A DNA stretch of 64,000 nt from Perkinsus olseni (Eukaryota > Perkinsozoa > Perkinsida > Perkinsidae): contig JABANP010000002.1 of NCBI GenBank assembly GCA_013115135.1, forward strand, positions 1 through 64,000, in the 5' to 3' direction. Every line of letters starts with the position of its first letter. The first letter of the stretch is position 1. The notes under the pieces are model-generated. The model did no database searches and had not been told where the DNA came from. It worked only from the letters and a program-made list of their open reading frames with translations. Shown here piece by piece: positions 27,080 to 39,245 of the stretch. Made by a program: the position numbers and the translations under genes.

Positions 27080-27593
27080 AGTGTTCCTAGACGCCGATAG
27101 AAAGTCGAATAAGGTGAAACTAAGACGACTCTTGTCTAGTATTTTGGCGATTGCAGGGAGCCTCTCATTATTATTATTATCATCATCATGGGTTCTTACC
27201 ACCGCTTTACCATCTAGTTGGTGCGAGACGCGCCGCTGGTGTATCATTTCTGTCTTACCTCTCGTCCTTGCAGCAGCAGCCTTCACAAACCACCACTACG
27301 ACCGCGAATGTCTCCTCTGAGATTATCATCATTGTTTGTCCTCATGCCGCCGTCAACAACGCCGTCGTTGTCATCATCATCGAAACCTTGTAAATAGCGT
27401 AGCGACTTTTTTCCCTGCCCCACAGTGTGATGGTGGTGGCGGCAGAAGCCCCGTAGACGATACAAGAACATCATTCGATTCGCTCCTTGGTTGAGTAGTG
27501 CCCGATTGCCTGCATCAGCCTTGCGTTCAGTGCGACCTTTACGGTCGTCTTGCCTGCTGTTGTGATCGCTATCAGATTTTATAACTGTCCCCA
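27080..27593. other. Trinucleotide-rich stretch
   Basis: Short ATT/ATC/TCA tandem runs near 27165-27190 and 27320-27385. Open frames here follow the repeats and are not called. Confidence 0.45.
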
Positions 27594-28138
27594 ATGTACA
27601 ACCTTGCCGGAGCATCTTTCGGTCAGCAGGCAGCAACATATGACGGAACGGCGTGGCGAGAGGTGAGCAGCATTGGTATCTTGTGTACCGGGGGGCTGCT
27701 CTTCGTTCACCGTTGGTTGTCAGGTTAAAGTAGCTTCTGATGCAACAGGGGGCCGTGGTGTGGTGGAGGAAACACTGGACAGAATGGCGGCGTAGGAGCG
27801 GGATCTTGCAATCTTGCGTTTCCTCAACTCGACGACTGGCGGCACCAGACGGATGTTGCTGGCTTGACGCCCCTCGATGCTTGTAGGCACCTGAAGGACA
27901 GTGAGGCCAACTTAAGACAACTACTAGTAGAGAAAAGCGAGCTCCGTGAAATGGTAGTGTGGATTTGGTATACCACTCCTTTCGTAACTTCGCTTTGTCG
28001 GAGGTTCGGCGGGCGAAGGAAGACCAACTAAGGCGGTCACAGCAACAACAGCAACAGGGACGTGTGGTGACGAGGCCGAGCGGAGGCCCGCAGCTTTACC
28101 ATCCGCCGCCTTTCATGTGGCGTCCGAGTGCTGAGTAG
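27594..28138 (+). CDS. Uncharacterised Gln-rich coiled-coil protein
   Basis: Possible start MYNLAGASFGQQ at 27594, then a GTGAGC donor. A long exon encodes NGGVGAGSCNLAFPQLDDW and a charged helix (DACRHLKDSEANLRQLLVEK). A 51-bp intron begins GTAGTG at about 27959; the last exon encodes VRRAKEDQLRRSQQQQQQ and ends PPPFMWRPSAE with TAG at 28136-28138. The join between the first two exons was not in frame by my reading. It might instead be the 3' end of paralogue B. No family recognised. Confidence 0.45.
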
Positions 28139-29003
28139 TTTCTGTTAGTTCCGGCTTTTTCCCAGGCTACCATGGTGGTCAGATACAGCAGTGAGTTCGA
28201 GGTGAGCGGTCCTCAAGGAGAGCAAGTTATGAAGAGAGGCGACTACCCGGAGATGGGCTGGGTTATTCCTGTTGGTGGTGAGGAGGCCCGATGGCTGGTC
28301 AGTGGTGACGCGGCGTGTGGTAGGCAGTCTGGCGCTGTGCCCGGGTGGGTTGTACCAGTGGTCGCTTGAAATAGTGGCCAAGTGCCCGCACAGACCGCAA
28401 GTGCAGTTCGGCGTGCATGGCGAAGGCCATGGGAAGCCGTGGAGGCTCATCACGACGTCGCGGTCAAGTAGGAGTATCAATTCTCGTGGGGCTCCGTCTG
28501 CTGGTAGGTCTGTCGAGCGATGATGAACCGTGGCAAGACAGACCAGCGGGGGATCGGCTTATAAGAGAGGGGGATTTGGTAATCGGAAGGTCGTCGGTTC
28601 GATCCCCACCCCCTTACCTCAGATTAGCGTTATGGTTGATCTTCGCGGCATAAATGGCAATCCGGGAGCGCTTCTCTATGCGGTCAACGACGGACCCTAC
28701 GAGGTGGTGTATAATTCTGTGTTGTCCCATGGTCGACCTCGGATACCTTCCGATAGGTGGCCTTCTCCAATCTCCCTATGGACCCGGGGACCCGCATGAT
28801 GCCGGTGGTGAGCATGGGAGGCGGCGGCACAGTTGTGAGGGTGAGAGGAGCTTCCTCGGGGACACAGCAGCCCGCATGCGTCCAACCACCGATGCTTTGA
28901 TGTGGTATCTTGAGGTTGACTATGGTTGGTGTTGAGTCCTTGGGGATCGAGCAGAAGCTATTTTCTGATGTCCTTTTCGACGTTTATTCGTTTGCTGGTA
29001 GTT
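28139..29003. other. Unresolved, possible exons
   Basis: Contains plus-strand pieces that could be exons (for example ISVMVDLRGINGN near 28630) and a T-arm-like GGTTCGATCCCCAC at about 28597 inside a possible tRNA relic. Neither can be assigned. Confidence 0.35.
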
Positions 29004-30115
29004 ATGTCTCATTCAACCGACGCTACTGAGCAGGACGCGGCGCTCTCCCCGAAGGGTGGCTACTCGTATGACTACGTCGGCAAGGGAGTTGGTCGCAAGG
29101 AGCCCATCTTTGTGAAGGACAGCGATGAGTAACTGTTACGGTGGGGCGTCGGGATGGTCAGCGTGCTGTTGGTGGTTGTAGGGAGATGTACCACTTGGAG
29201 CACTTTCTTATACCACCGCATTACAAGAATGATCTCAAAAAGATTATGCTTCCGAAGGGTTTGATTCTGGACCGTACGGAGAAGCTCGCGATGGATATCC
29301 GCAGATCGTAAGTCGTGCACAATTTCGTGGCGCAGCGGTCAAATTTATCGACACCGGTAGTTACGGAGATACCAAATTGCATTTGCTGTGCATCCTGAAG
29401 GGCAGTCGTGGCTTCTTCTCTGAGCTCGTCGGATACCTCAACCGCATCCACAGGTGAGAGTCGACGACGGCCGGGGAGCGGTGAGTCGTGCTGGTTGGTA
29501 GGTACACGGCGAACATGCACCATGCGCCCTACCAGGAGCATTACGTAAGAATTAAGAGTTACCACAACACTCAGAGCACAGGAAAACTGAACGTGATGGC
29601 TGATGACTTATCAGTAGCTGAATAGGTTTTCGGATAAGTCCCAAAAGGAGGACCGTTTTTGATAGGTACTGAAGGATCAGGATGTACTTATTGTCGAGGA
29701 TATTGTCGACACTGGCAACACCCTGTCCAAATTTTGCAAGCATCTGGAGACGTTCGGGCCCAGATCGATTAGGGTAGACGGCGGCGGCGACCAACTTCGT
29801 ATCTTCAACCTCCGGGTGACTGTTGATTGATCTGCAGGTGGCCACGCTTGTCGAGAAGCGGACGGATAAATCCTGCGGGTTCAAGGGGGACTTTGTCGGG
29901 TTCTCGGTAGAGTCTGTCCTTGTAGGAGTTGGTATTCATCATCCCTCACTGCCAGGTGCCTGACGACTTCATCGTCGGCTTCTGCTTGGATTACAACGAG
30001 GTGAGCTGGTCATATTTTCAGCGGTTCTGATCGGCAAATCTTTCTTTAGCATTTCCGTGATTTGGAGCATGTAGCGGTTTTGACTGACGAGGCCATCAGG
30101 AAGTACGCCAAGTAA
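29004..30115 (+). CDS. HPRT: Hypoxanthine-guanine phosphoribosyltransferase
   Basis: Purine salvage: makes IMP/GMP from hypoxanthine/guanine and PRPP, cytosolic. Eight exons join in frame to 247 residues: 29004-29128, 29182-29307, 29361-29453, 29502-29613, 29666-29773, 29838-29906, 29956-30000, 30050-30115. Family landmarks: [31 protein letters not shown], the flexible loop [14 protein letters not shown], the PRPP loop [14 protein letters not shown] with the acidic pair, and [20 protein letters not shown] followed by [12 protein letters not shown]. Introns are 48-64 bp. The 45-residue N-terminal extension before the core is longer than in the human enzyme. Purine auxotrophy is common in parasitic protists, which would fit, but nothing here shows it. 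Confidence 0.95.
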
Positions 30116-31065
30116 CTGTTGGCAAGAGAGGGATATGATTCATTATGTGAATCTCGTATGCCATCCTTAAAGTGTTGTAGTTGCTCGATAGAACGTCGTC
30201 GTCGTCCTCGTCTTCGTCAGTAGTTGTCGTATTCTGTTGCCACCCGAAGCTGCGTAGCTGCTGTGGCTCGGCCAGGCATTTTTATACTTCTCTCTCCACC
30301 GTCTATGATGTCGTAGTGGTAGTAAAAGTAGTAAACCTGGTCGGAACGGTTGAGGTGTGCGGAAGCGCTGCTACTCTCGTCGATTTGTTCTGTGATAATG
30401 GAACTGCCCTGATTATCTGTCTTCGTCGTAACTACAACACTTTCACTACTGCAATGGCAGCTGTTTTGCGTCGAAGTGGCCGGTAAAACGTGGGCCTTTA
30501 ACGCACTTGACGAGCACTGCATCGAAAACCCCCTCTTACAGTTGACAACGCGACAGCAACATAGTTTGTCTTGCTGCCGCGTTGTCTCGTAGTGGTCGTT
30601 ACTGTGCATGAGCGCGAGGGCCGCCTTGTCGGTTGTAGAGGGCCCTGCCAGCCTCGCTCAAGTGCCTGCATGAGGCGGTCGGTGTGAGGTGGTGGGGCAA
30701 CAAAGAGCGGTCTCAAATATAGACGGTCTGGCGGATTGTCCACGTCAACAGTGAACCATGAGAACGCTGAATCGGACAAAATCTCCTGTAAACCTTCTCA
30801 ATGGGGAAGCATGAGCGCGCCTGAGAACCTTCCCACGTGCTTTCTCCGTGAGAAGGTGGCACTATGGTGGACGGAAACTGGAAGCTCCCCGCGACCGACT
30901 GGCAGAATTGTTTGAAACAATTTGTTTCACAACATGTCAACACGAGTAGAGTCAGTCAAACGATACCGATAACGCGAGCGAAAGGTTTGCCTCGTTCTGG
31001 GGTGTGCGCTGATGTGCTCGTGACTGATACCATCAATGACTAACCCGCAAAAGTCAAATATAACA
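30116..31065. other. Intergenic
   Basis: No gene with family motifs. A CGTCGTCGTCCTCGTCTTCG run lies at about 30196. Confidence 0.45.
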
Positions 31066-31137
31066 TCATTCGCAGGAATCGAACTCCTGGTTGAGAGGTG
31101 TCCAGCACTCAGCAATGACGACTACACCATCAGAGAG
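31066..31137 (-). tRNA. tRNA-like sequence
   Basis: Minus strand shows an A-box-like TGGTGTAGTCG and a perfect 5-bp T stem with loop (CAGGA-GTTCGAT-TCCTG), but the acceptor ends do not pair in register and the anticodon stem is poor. Probably a relic. Confidence 0.35.
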
Positions 31138-31580
31138 TACGAATGTTGTGAAAAAGTCTCTCCACACGCACATAAGCCGATTGACTCCTCTTCCGGAGAC
31201 CGTGACGACTCGTGTGCCCGTGAAAATTGGCTCATCGTCGCATCAGCAGGCCTTCGCCGACTCGCTTGAGCGAAGAAGTCTCAACTACGGATATACACGT
31301 GCTCCACCACTTCCAGTATTGTGAGTGAGGATCCAGCGCCTCGTGAGATGACTGTGAAACGATGTAGAACGAATATGCGAAGCGACAGCAGCCCAGTCGT
31401 TCGCTATCCGCAACAACAATCAGGACAGACAATCCAAATTGACAAAACCCAACTACGACGACGTTAGGGTATTTGAAGCAAGTTTCTTCAAGAGAAGTGT
31501 ATTTTCCTCCAAAAGCGAATGCAATAGTTGATGGAATTAAAAACATCGAGAAAACACCCCTACAGGAGATCAATCTTGAC

Positions 31581-33557
31581 TTAGTCAACTTCCTCAACAG
31601 TGGGACCGGAGCTGCTACCGGTAGGGGCAGCACCAGCACCAGGGGCGCCAGGAGCACCGGGAGCACCAGGAGCGGCACCGGGGGCGGCACCAGCGTCACC
31701 GCCAGCAGCCTGGTAGACCTTCATCATGATGGGGTTGACAATGCCCTCAACCTCCTTCTGCTTGGCCTCGAACTCCTCCTTCTCGGCCAACTGGTTCTTG
31801 TCCAACCACTCGAGAGCCTCATCAACAGCCTTCTCGATGGCGGCCTTGTCCTCGTCAGAGATCTTATCCTTGAGCTTCTCGTCCTGAAGAGTGTTCTTCA
31901 AAGTGTAGCAGTAGTTCTCGAGACCGTTCTTGGCTTCGATCTTCTCCTTGTTGGCCTCATCCTCAGCCTTGTACTTCTCAGCCTCATCGACCATACGGTC
32001 AATATCAGACTGGGAAAGACGGCCCTTCTCGTTAGTGATGGTGATCTTGTTGCTCTTGCCGGTGGACTTATCCTGAGCACTCACGTTGAGGATACCGTTG
32101 GCATCGATATCGAAGGTGACCTCGATCTGGGGGACACCACGAGGAGCCGGAGGAATGCCCTCGAGCTGGAACTTGCCAAGAAGGTTGTTATCCTTGGTCA
32201 TGGCACGCTCGCCCTCGAAGACCTGGATCAACACACCGGGCTGGTTATCAGCGTAGGTGGTGAAGGTCTGGGCCTTCTTAGTGGGGATGGTGGTGTTACG
32301 CTCAATGAGCTTGGTCATGACACCGCCAGCAGTCTCGAGACCGAGGGAAAGAGGAGTCACATCCAAAAGCAAGAGATCCTGGACCTGGCTGGAACCCTCA
32401 CCAGTGAGAATGGCAGCCTGAACGGCGGCACCATAAGCGACGGCCTCATCAGGGTTGATGGACTTGGCGGGCTCCTTGCCGTTGAAGAACTCCTTGATCA
32501 TGGACTGGACCTTCGGGATACGAGTGGAACCACCGACAAGGACGATCTCGTTGACGCTCCTCTTGTCAATACCGGAATCACGAAGGACCTTCTCAACAGG
32601 GCCCATGGTGTTACGGAAGTAGTCCATGCAGAGCTCCTCGAAACGGGCACGAGAGAGAGTGCAGTTGTAATCGATACCCTCGAAGAGAGAATCGATCTCA
32701 ATAGTGGCCTGGGTAGAGGAAGAGAGAGTCCTCTTAGCGCGCTCGCACTGGGTACGGAGACGACGCATGGCCCTCTGGTTGCCCTCGATAGTCTTACCGC
32801 GGTTCTTGCGCTTGAAGTCCTGCATGCAGAAGTCGAGGATTCTGTTATCGAAATCCTCACCACCCAAATGAGTATCACCAGCGGTGGCCTTGACCTCGAA
32901 GATGCCATCCTCAATAGTCAAGAGGGAGACATCGAAGGTTCCGCCACCAAGATCGTAGATGAGGACGTTCTTCTCACCCTCACCCTTCTTATCGAGACCA
33001 TAGGCAATAGCGGCGGCGGTGGGCTCGTTGATGATACGAAGGACGTTGAGGCCGGCAATGGAACCAGCATCCTTAGTGGCCTGCCTCTGGGAATCGTTGA
33101 AGTAAGCGGGGACGGTAATGACGGCATCATTGACCTTGGAGCCCAAGAAGGCCTCGGCGGTCTCCTTCATATAACCGAGAACCATAGAGGAGATCTCCTC
33201 AGCATGGAACTGCTTGGCCTCACCCTTGTAGTGAACCTCAATGATCGGCTTGTCATCGGAGCCACTCATGACCTTGAAAGGCCACATCTTCTTATCGTGC
33301 TGGACAACGGGATCGTCGTACTTACGGCCGATGAGACGCTTGGCGTCGAAGACAGTGTTCTCGGGGTTCCTGGCAACCTGGTTCTTGGCGGCATCGCCGA
33401 TCAACCTTTCGGTGTCGGTGAAGGCGACGTAGGAGGGAGTGGTACGGTTACCCTGGTCATTGGCGATGATCTCGACGGCGTCGTTCTTCCAGACACCAAC
33501 GCAGGAGTAGGTGGTACCAAGATCAATTCCGATAGCGGGAGTTTTCTTATCAGACAT
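31581..33557 (-). CDS. HSP70: Cytosolic Hsp70, copy 1 (intact)
   Basis: ATP-dependent chaperone, 658 residues, single exon. Start [18 protein letters not shown]; signature motifs [14 protein letters not shown] and [12 protein letters not shown]; linker [16 protein letters not shown]-terminal Gly/Ala/Pro-rich tail ending GPTVEEVD, the co-chaperone-binding tail of cytosolic forms. ATG at 33557 was chosen because upstream in-frame sequence lacks an ATG and has no Hsp70 similarity. It is one of three minus-strand copies in tandem. A long antisense frame runs opposite; see rejected items. Confidence 0.97.
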   Translation of the reverse strand: MSDKKTPAIGIDLGTTYSCVGVWKNDAVEIIANDQGNRTTPSYVAFTDTERLIGDAAKNQVARNPENTVFDAKRLIGRKYDDPVVQHDKKMWPFKVMSGSDDKPIIEVHYKGEAKQFHAEEISSMVLGYMKETAEAFLGSKVNDAVITVPAYFNDSQRQATKDAGSIAGLNVLRIINEPTAAAIAYGLDKKGEGEKNVLIYDLGGGTFDVSLLTIEDGIFEVKATAGDTHLGGEDFDNRILDFCMQDFKRKNRGKTIEGNQRAMRRLRTQCERAKRTLSSSTQATIEIDSLFEGIDYNCTLSRARFEELCMDYFRNTMGPVEKVLRDSGIDKRSVNEIVLVGGSTRIPKVQSMIKEFFNGKEPAKSINPDEAVAYGAAVQAAILTGEGSSQVQDLLLLDVTPLSLGLETAGGVMTKLIERNTTIPTKKAQTFTTYADNQPGVLIQVFEGERAMTKDNNLLGKFQLEGIPPAPRGVPQIEVTFDIDANGILNVSAQDKSTGKSNKITITNEKGRLSQSDIDRMVDEAEKYKAEDEANKEKIEAKNGLENYCYTLKNTLQDEKLKDKISDEDKAAIEKAVDEALEWLDKNQLAEKEEFEAKQKEVEGIVNPIMMKVYQAAGGDAGAAPGAAPGAPGAPGAPGAGAAPTGSSSGPTVEEVD

Positions 33558-34158
33558 GGTGAAACAAATACGGAGTCTATTGAACCGTTGATGATGTTTG
33601 CTGGGGGGTGCAGTAGGGGGACACGCTACAGCGTTGCACAAAGCTTTTTTGTGCCCCCTTGAATTGGAATGAGTCACAATGTCTTCCTCCTGGCCAGGAG
33701 AATCGAACGTGCAAGGTTTAACTGGCTATCCTTTGCATAGCGAAGGGGGGGATGTGATTCAGACGTGAGACCCTAGTTGAAGGTATAGCACAGAAAATTG
33801 TTCCATCGGGTAATCGCTTGAAGCATGTGCGGAAGATCTTGTCTGCAACTCAATTCTCGATGGTTTCAGTCGAGGTCCGCATTCGCGAAAGCAAGTGTTT
33901 GGTCGTGTGATGGGCAGCCTACGGAGGTACAACAGCCATTCGGCTCAATAGACTCCAAACGGAGGTGAGCAGAGGTTGAGACGCGTCTTGTGTTAATTGC
34001 GGAGTATCACTGAGTCGAACTAACGCAACAATCCATTGGCTCGGAGGGTGTGTATTCAAATAACGTGTTTATCGAATATTTCACCTGAGTTATATGCCGT
34101 TCAATCAGCATAGTGTTTATACGTCATACGAGTCCAAAGACATCTCTCAAATACCTCC
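33558..34158. other. Hsp70-1 upstream / Hsp70-2 downstream spacer
   Basis: About 600 bp. No clear heat-shock element array could be defined by eye. A T-arm-like TTCGATTC on the minus strand at about 33700 is unsupported as a tRNA. Confidence 0.4.
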
Positions 34159-36109
34159 CTAGTCCACCTCCTCGACAGTGGGACCGGACGAGGCACCGCC
34201 AGGGGCGGCCCCCTCACCGGGAGCGGCACCGGGCGCGGCACCAGCGTCACCGCCAGCGGCCTGATAGACCTTCATCATGATGGGGTTGACAATACCCTCA
34301 ACCTCCTTCTGCTTGTGTTCGAACTCCTCTTTCTCGGCCAACTGGTTCTTGTCCAACCACTCGAGAGCCTCATCAACAGCCTTCTCGATGGCGGCCTTGT
34401 CCTCATCAGAGATCTTATCCTTAAGCTTCTCGTCCTGAAGAGTGTTCTTCAAAGTGTAGCAGTAGTTCTCGAGACCGTTCTTGGCTTCGATCTTCTCCTT
34501 GTTGGCCTCATCCTCAGCCTTGTACTTCTCAGCCTCATCGACCATACGGTCAATATCAGCCTGAGAAAGGCGACCCTTCTCGTTAGTGATGGTGATTTTG
34601 CTGCTCTTGCCAGTAGACTTATCCTGAGCGCTCACGTTGAGGATACCGTTGGCATCGATATCGAAAGTGACCTCGATCTGAGGGACACCACGAGGAGCCG
34701 GAGGAATACCGTCCAGGTGGAACTTGCCAAGAATGTTGTTATCCTTGGTCATGGCACGCTCACCCTCGAAGACCTGGATCAACACACCGGGCTGGTTATC
34801 AGCGTAGGTGGTGAAGGTCTGAGTCTTCTTGGTGGGGATGGTGGTGTTACGCTCAATGAGCTTGGTCATGACACCGCCAGCAGTCTCGAGACCGAGGGAA
34901 AGAGGAGTCACATCCAAAAGCAAGAGATCCTGGACCTGGCTGGAACCCTCACCAGTGAGGATAGCGGCCTGAACGGCGGCACCGTAAGCGACGGCCTCAT
35001 CGGGGTTGATGGATTTGCAGGGCTCTTTACCGTTAAAGAACTCCTGAATCATAGACTGGACCTTAGGGATACGAGTAGAACCACCGACCAGGACCACTTC
35101 GTGCACATTGCGCTTATCGATGCCGGAATCACGGAGGACCTTCTCCACAGGGCCCATGGTGTTACGGAAGTAGTCCATGCAGAGCTCCTCGAAACGGGCA
35201 CGAGAGAGAGTACAGTTGTAATCGATACCCTCGAAGAGAGAATCGATCTCGATGCTGGCCTGCGTAGAGGAAGAGAGAGTCCTCTTAGCGCGCTCGCACT
35301 GGGTACGGAGACGACGCATGGCCCTCTGGTTGCCCTCGATAGTCTTACCGCGGTTCTTGCGCTTGAAGTCCTGCATGCAGAAGTCGAGGATTCTGTTATC
35401 GAAATCCTCACCACCCAAATGAGTATCACCAGCGGTGGCCTTGACCTCGAAGATGCCATCCTCAATAGTCAAGAGGGAGACATCGAAGGTTCCGCCACCA
35501 AGATCGTAGATGAGGACGTTCTTCTCGCCCTCACCCTTCTTATCGAGACCATAGGCAATAGCGGCGGCGGTGGGCTCGTTGATGATACGAAGGACGTTGA
35601 GACCGGCAATGGAACCAGCATCCTTAGTGGCCTGCCTCTGGGAATCGTTGAAGTAAGCGGGGACGGTAACGACGGCATCATTGACCTTGGTTCCAAGGAA
35701 CGCCTCGGCGGTCTCTCTCATCTTAATGAGAACCATGGAGGATATCTCCTCAGCATGGAACTTCTTGACTTCACCCTTGAAGTGAACCTCGATCATGGGC
35801 CTGCCATCAGATCCATCAAGGAGCTTGAAAGGCCACATCTTCATATCGTGCTGAACAACAGGGTCGGTAAACTTGCGGCCAATAAGACGCTTGGCGTCGA
35901 AGACAGTGTTCTCGGGGTTCCTGGCAACCTGATTCTTGGCGGCATCGCCGATCAACCTTTCGGTGTCGGTGAAGGCGACGTAGGAAGGGAGTGGTACGGT
36001 TACCCTGGTCATTAGCAACAATCTCGACGTTGTCGTTCTTCCAAACACCGACGCAAGAATAGGTGGTACCAAGATCGATACCAATAGCGGGCGATTTCTT
36101 ATCAGACAT
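34159..36109 (-). CDS. HSP70: Cytosolic Hsp70, copy 2 (one frame break)
   Basis: Start [18 protein letters not shown] at 36109, end GPTVEEVD. The whole length aligns with copies 1 and 3, about 649 residues, except one extra T after the codon CCC of NRTTP at 35986-35989 (ACT CCC T TCC TAC; copies 1 and 3 read ACT CCC TCC TAC). Without correction, translation would be lost after about 40 residues. The remaining 600 codons show no decay, arguing against an old pseudogene. Options are a sequence error, a recent null allele or +1 ribosomal shifting. Confidence 0.9.
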
Positions 36110-36436
36110 GATTGGTAGGTACTGTTAGAGGGTCTATGAACTGAGGAGACACTAGATAAGCAAACACACAATCGATCAATAGCTAACAAGCCCTGCCGCG
36201 CGCCTGTGCTTGCGTGCACGCGAAGCACCCCGCAACTTCGAAAAACCACCAAAACCGAGCCCCGTGTGGAGCTGAAGAAGCATGTAAGAGCCCAAGATAT
36301 ATTGAGAATACTAAAAACACAACACGAAGCGTATCAGGGTATCTGGATGGTGTTTAGATGCGGCTTATATTTAGTCTTAGCAATCAAAGCATCGATACTC
36401 GAGATATACGAAGCGTCAAAACGTCACCGGATGTAA

Positions 36437-38375
36437 TTAGTCGACTTCCTCCACTGTGGGTCCAGAACCGCCATCAGCCGGTGGGGGAGCACTGCCCTCG
36501 GGCATACCACCAGCATCGCCGCCAGCAGCCTGGTACACCTTCATCATAATGGGGTTGACAATACCCTCAACCTCCTTCTGCTTGGCCTCGAACTCTTCCT
36601 TCTCGGCCAACTGATTTCTTGTCCAACCAGTCGAGAGCCTCTGAGACGGCCTTTTCGATAGCAGCCTTGTCCTCATCAGAGATCTTATCCTTGAGCTTCT
36701 CGTCCTGGACGGTATTCTTTAGGGTATAACAGTAGTTCTCGAGACCGTTCTTGGCTTCGATCTTCTCCTTGTTGGCCTCATCCTCAGCCTTGTACTTCTC
36801 GGCCTCACTGACCATACGGTCAATATCAGCCTGGGAAAGGCGGCCCTTTTCGTTGGTGATGGTAATCTGGTTGCTCTTGCCAGTAGACTTATCCTGAGCA
36901 CTCACGTTGAGGATACCGTTGGCATCGATATCGAAGGTGACCTCGATCTGAGGGACACCACGAGGAGCCGGAGGAATACCGTCCAGGTGGAACTTGCCAA
37001 GAAGGTTGTTATCCTTGGTCATAGCACGCTCGCCCTCGAAGACCTGGATCAACACTCCGGGCTGGTTATCAGCGTAGGTGGTGAAGGTTTGATTCTTCTT
37101 AGTGGGGATGGTGGTGTTACGCTCAATGAGCTTGGTCATGACACCGCCAGCAGTCTCGAGACCGAGGGAAAGAGGAGTCACATCCAAAAGCAAGAGATCC
37201 TGGACCTGGCTGGAGCCCTCACCGGTGAGAATGGCAGCCTGAACGGCGGCACCGAATGCAACGGCCTCGTCGGGATTGATGGATTTGCAGGGCTCTTTAC
37301 CGTTAAAGAACTCCTGAATCATAGACTGGACCTTCGGGATACGAGTAGAACCACCGACGAGGACAACTTCGTGCACATTGCGCTTATCGATGCCGGAGTC
37401 ACGGAGACACTTTTCGACGGGACCCATAGAGTTCCTGAAGTAGTCCATGCAGAGCTCCTCAAAACGGGCACGAGAGAGAGTACAGTTGTAGTCAATACCC
37501 TCGAAGAGAGAATCGATCTCGATACTGGCCTGAGTAGAGGAAGAGAGAGTCCTCTTAGCGCGCTCGCACTGGGTACGGAGACGACGCATGGCCCTCTGGT
37601 TGCCCTCGATAGTCTTGCCGCGGTTCTTGCGCTTGAAGTCCTGCATGCAGAAGTCGAGGATACGGTTATCGAAATCCTCACCACCCAAATGAGTATCACC
37701 AGCGGTGGCCTTGACCTCGAAGATACCATCCTCAATAGTCAAGAGGGAGACATCGAAGGTTCCGCCACCAAGATCGTAGATGAGGACGTTCTTCTCACCC
37801 TCACCCTTCTTATCGAGACCATAGGCAATAGCGGCGGCGGTGGGCTCGTTGATGATACGGAGGACGTTGAGACCGGCAATGGAACCAGCATCCTTAGTGG
37901 CCTGCCTCTGGGAATCGTTGAAGTAAGCGGGGACGGTGACCACGGCATCATCGATCTTTGTTCCCAAATATGCCTCGGCAGTCTCCTTCATCTTTACTAG
38001 GACCATCGAGGAGATCTCCTCAGCATGGAACTTCTTGACTTCGCCTTGGTAGTGCACCTCGATCATCGGTTTGCCATCAGAACCAGCAGAGACCTTGAAG
38101 GGCCACAGTTTAATATCGTGCTGCACAACCTGATCGCTGAACTTGCGGCCGATGAGACGCTTGGCGTCGAAGACAGTGTTCTCGGGGTTCCTGGCAACCT
38201 GGTTCTTGGCGGCATCGCCGATCAACCTTTCGGTGTCGGTGAAGGCGACATAGGAGGGAGTGGTACGGTTACCCTGGTCATTGGCGATGACCTCAACAGT
38301 ATCGTTCTTCCAGACGCCAACGCAGGAGTAGGTGGTACCAAGATCAATTCCGATGGCAGGAGACTTCTTGGCCAT
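36437..38375 (-). CDS. HSP70: Cytosolic Hsp70, copy 3 (one frame break near the C-terminus)
   Basis: Start [17 protein letters not shown] at 38375, about 645 residues, ends GPTVEEVD at 36437. An extra A at 36614-36617 (GAC AAG A AAT CAG) breaks the frame in the lid region; unshifted translation would end about 14 codons later and lose the EEVD tail. The following codons continue the family sequence ([17 protein letters not shown]). The break is in a short A run, so a sequencing slip is plausible. Confidence 0.9.
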
Positions 38376-38437
38376 ATTGGAAGACAAAGTTAACCTGACA
38401 ATTCGAACAAGTACCGCGGGACGAGCAGGCCCCGACT

Positions 38438-38610
38438 CGACCCTTGAGATATCGAACGATCAACTAACGCCGCAGGTTGCGCGACGCGCGGCGAGCGAGA
38501 TCGTGTGCACGCATGCGCACGCGACGTTGCGTGGCACGACCCCAAGATACGTCGCATGGTTCGACCTCGAGATATTTTGCGTGCTTCGACCATAAGATGT
38601 GCTCCGCGAT
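38438..38610 (-). promoter_or_regulatory. Repeated CGACC-n(3)-AGAT motif upstream of Hsp70 copy 3
   Basis: Four copies of a motif of form CGACCnYnAGATR begin at 38438, 38537, 38562 and 38587; the last three are spaced exactly 25 bp. They lie 60-215 bp upstream of the Hsp70-3 start in a sequence that also has a TGCACGCATGCGCACGC palindrome. A regulatory role is inference. Confidence 0.4.
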
Positions 38611-39245
38611 CTCGCTCCACGGTGCGGCGCAGAATGAAATCTCGCCAAACTGTCCAGCCTGGAAGTAGGCGTTCACCGGCAACGGAAGACAAGAACTGTC
38701 ACACACTATTCGATTTCGTCGCCATCCGATCGCACCCTCAATCGTGAAAGTTCGAGCCCATGTGGCCTGCCAACTGAACCCTGGACTTGTCGGGTATTCA
38801 AGCACTTCCAATCAAGGCTCGAAAACAGCTTGTAGTGTGCTCCTTCCACCCCAGTCAAGCCTTCATGTCTTCTCGGGCGAAGGACATGAGTGTTTCTGCC
38901 TTCCCCTATTCTACTTCGAAACATGTTGACCAGGAAAACGACGCAATGAGGGGGTGAGGTAGAGCGAACTCGTGGGCCAGCGACCAAATTTCGCAGAAGT
39001 CCACATGGCGACCGAAGAACGGATACTGGAATCGCTACAGAAGCGACTGTAGTGGAGAAGGAGGTACCGGTGGGCTCTTGCGGTCTCTCCGGATGATTAT
39101 GCTAGACGCGCCATCGGATGATGGACCAACATAGAGAAGAGGCTGAGGCACTGGATTTGGTGAGATGGCCATTTTTCGTGGGTAGCAGGTCGTTCGCTGT
39201 TACCGATAGTAGTGGTAGTAACGGCAGTCCACAGGCAGTCTTCAG
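38611..39245. other. Intergenic
   Basis: No gene seen in about 630 bp. Confidence 0.4.

Noticed and set aside
31473..33662. A 729-codon open frame on the plus strand, antisense to Hsp70 copy 1 (similar long ones oppose copies 2 and 3).
   Set aside because: Long antisense frames are a known by-product of codon bias in Hsp70 genes. It mirrors the sense conservation and has no family of its own.
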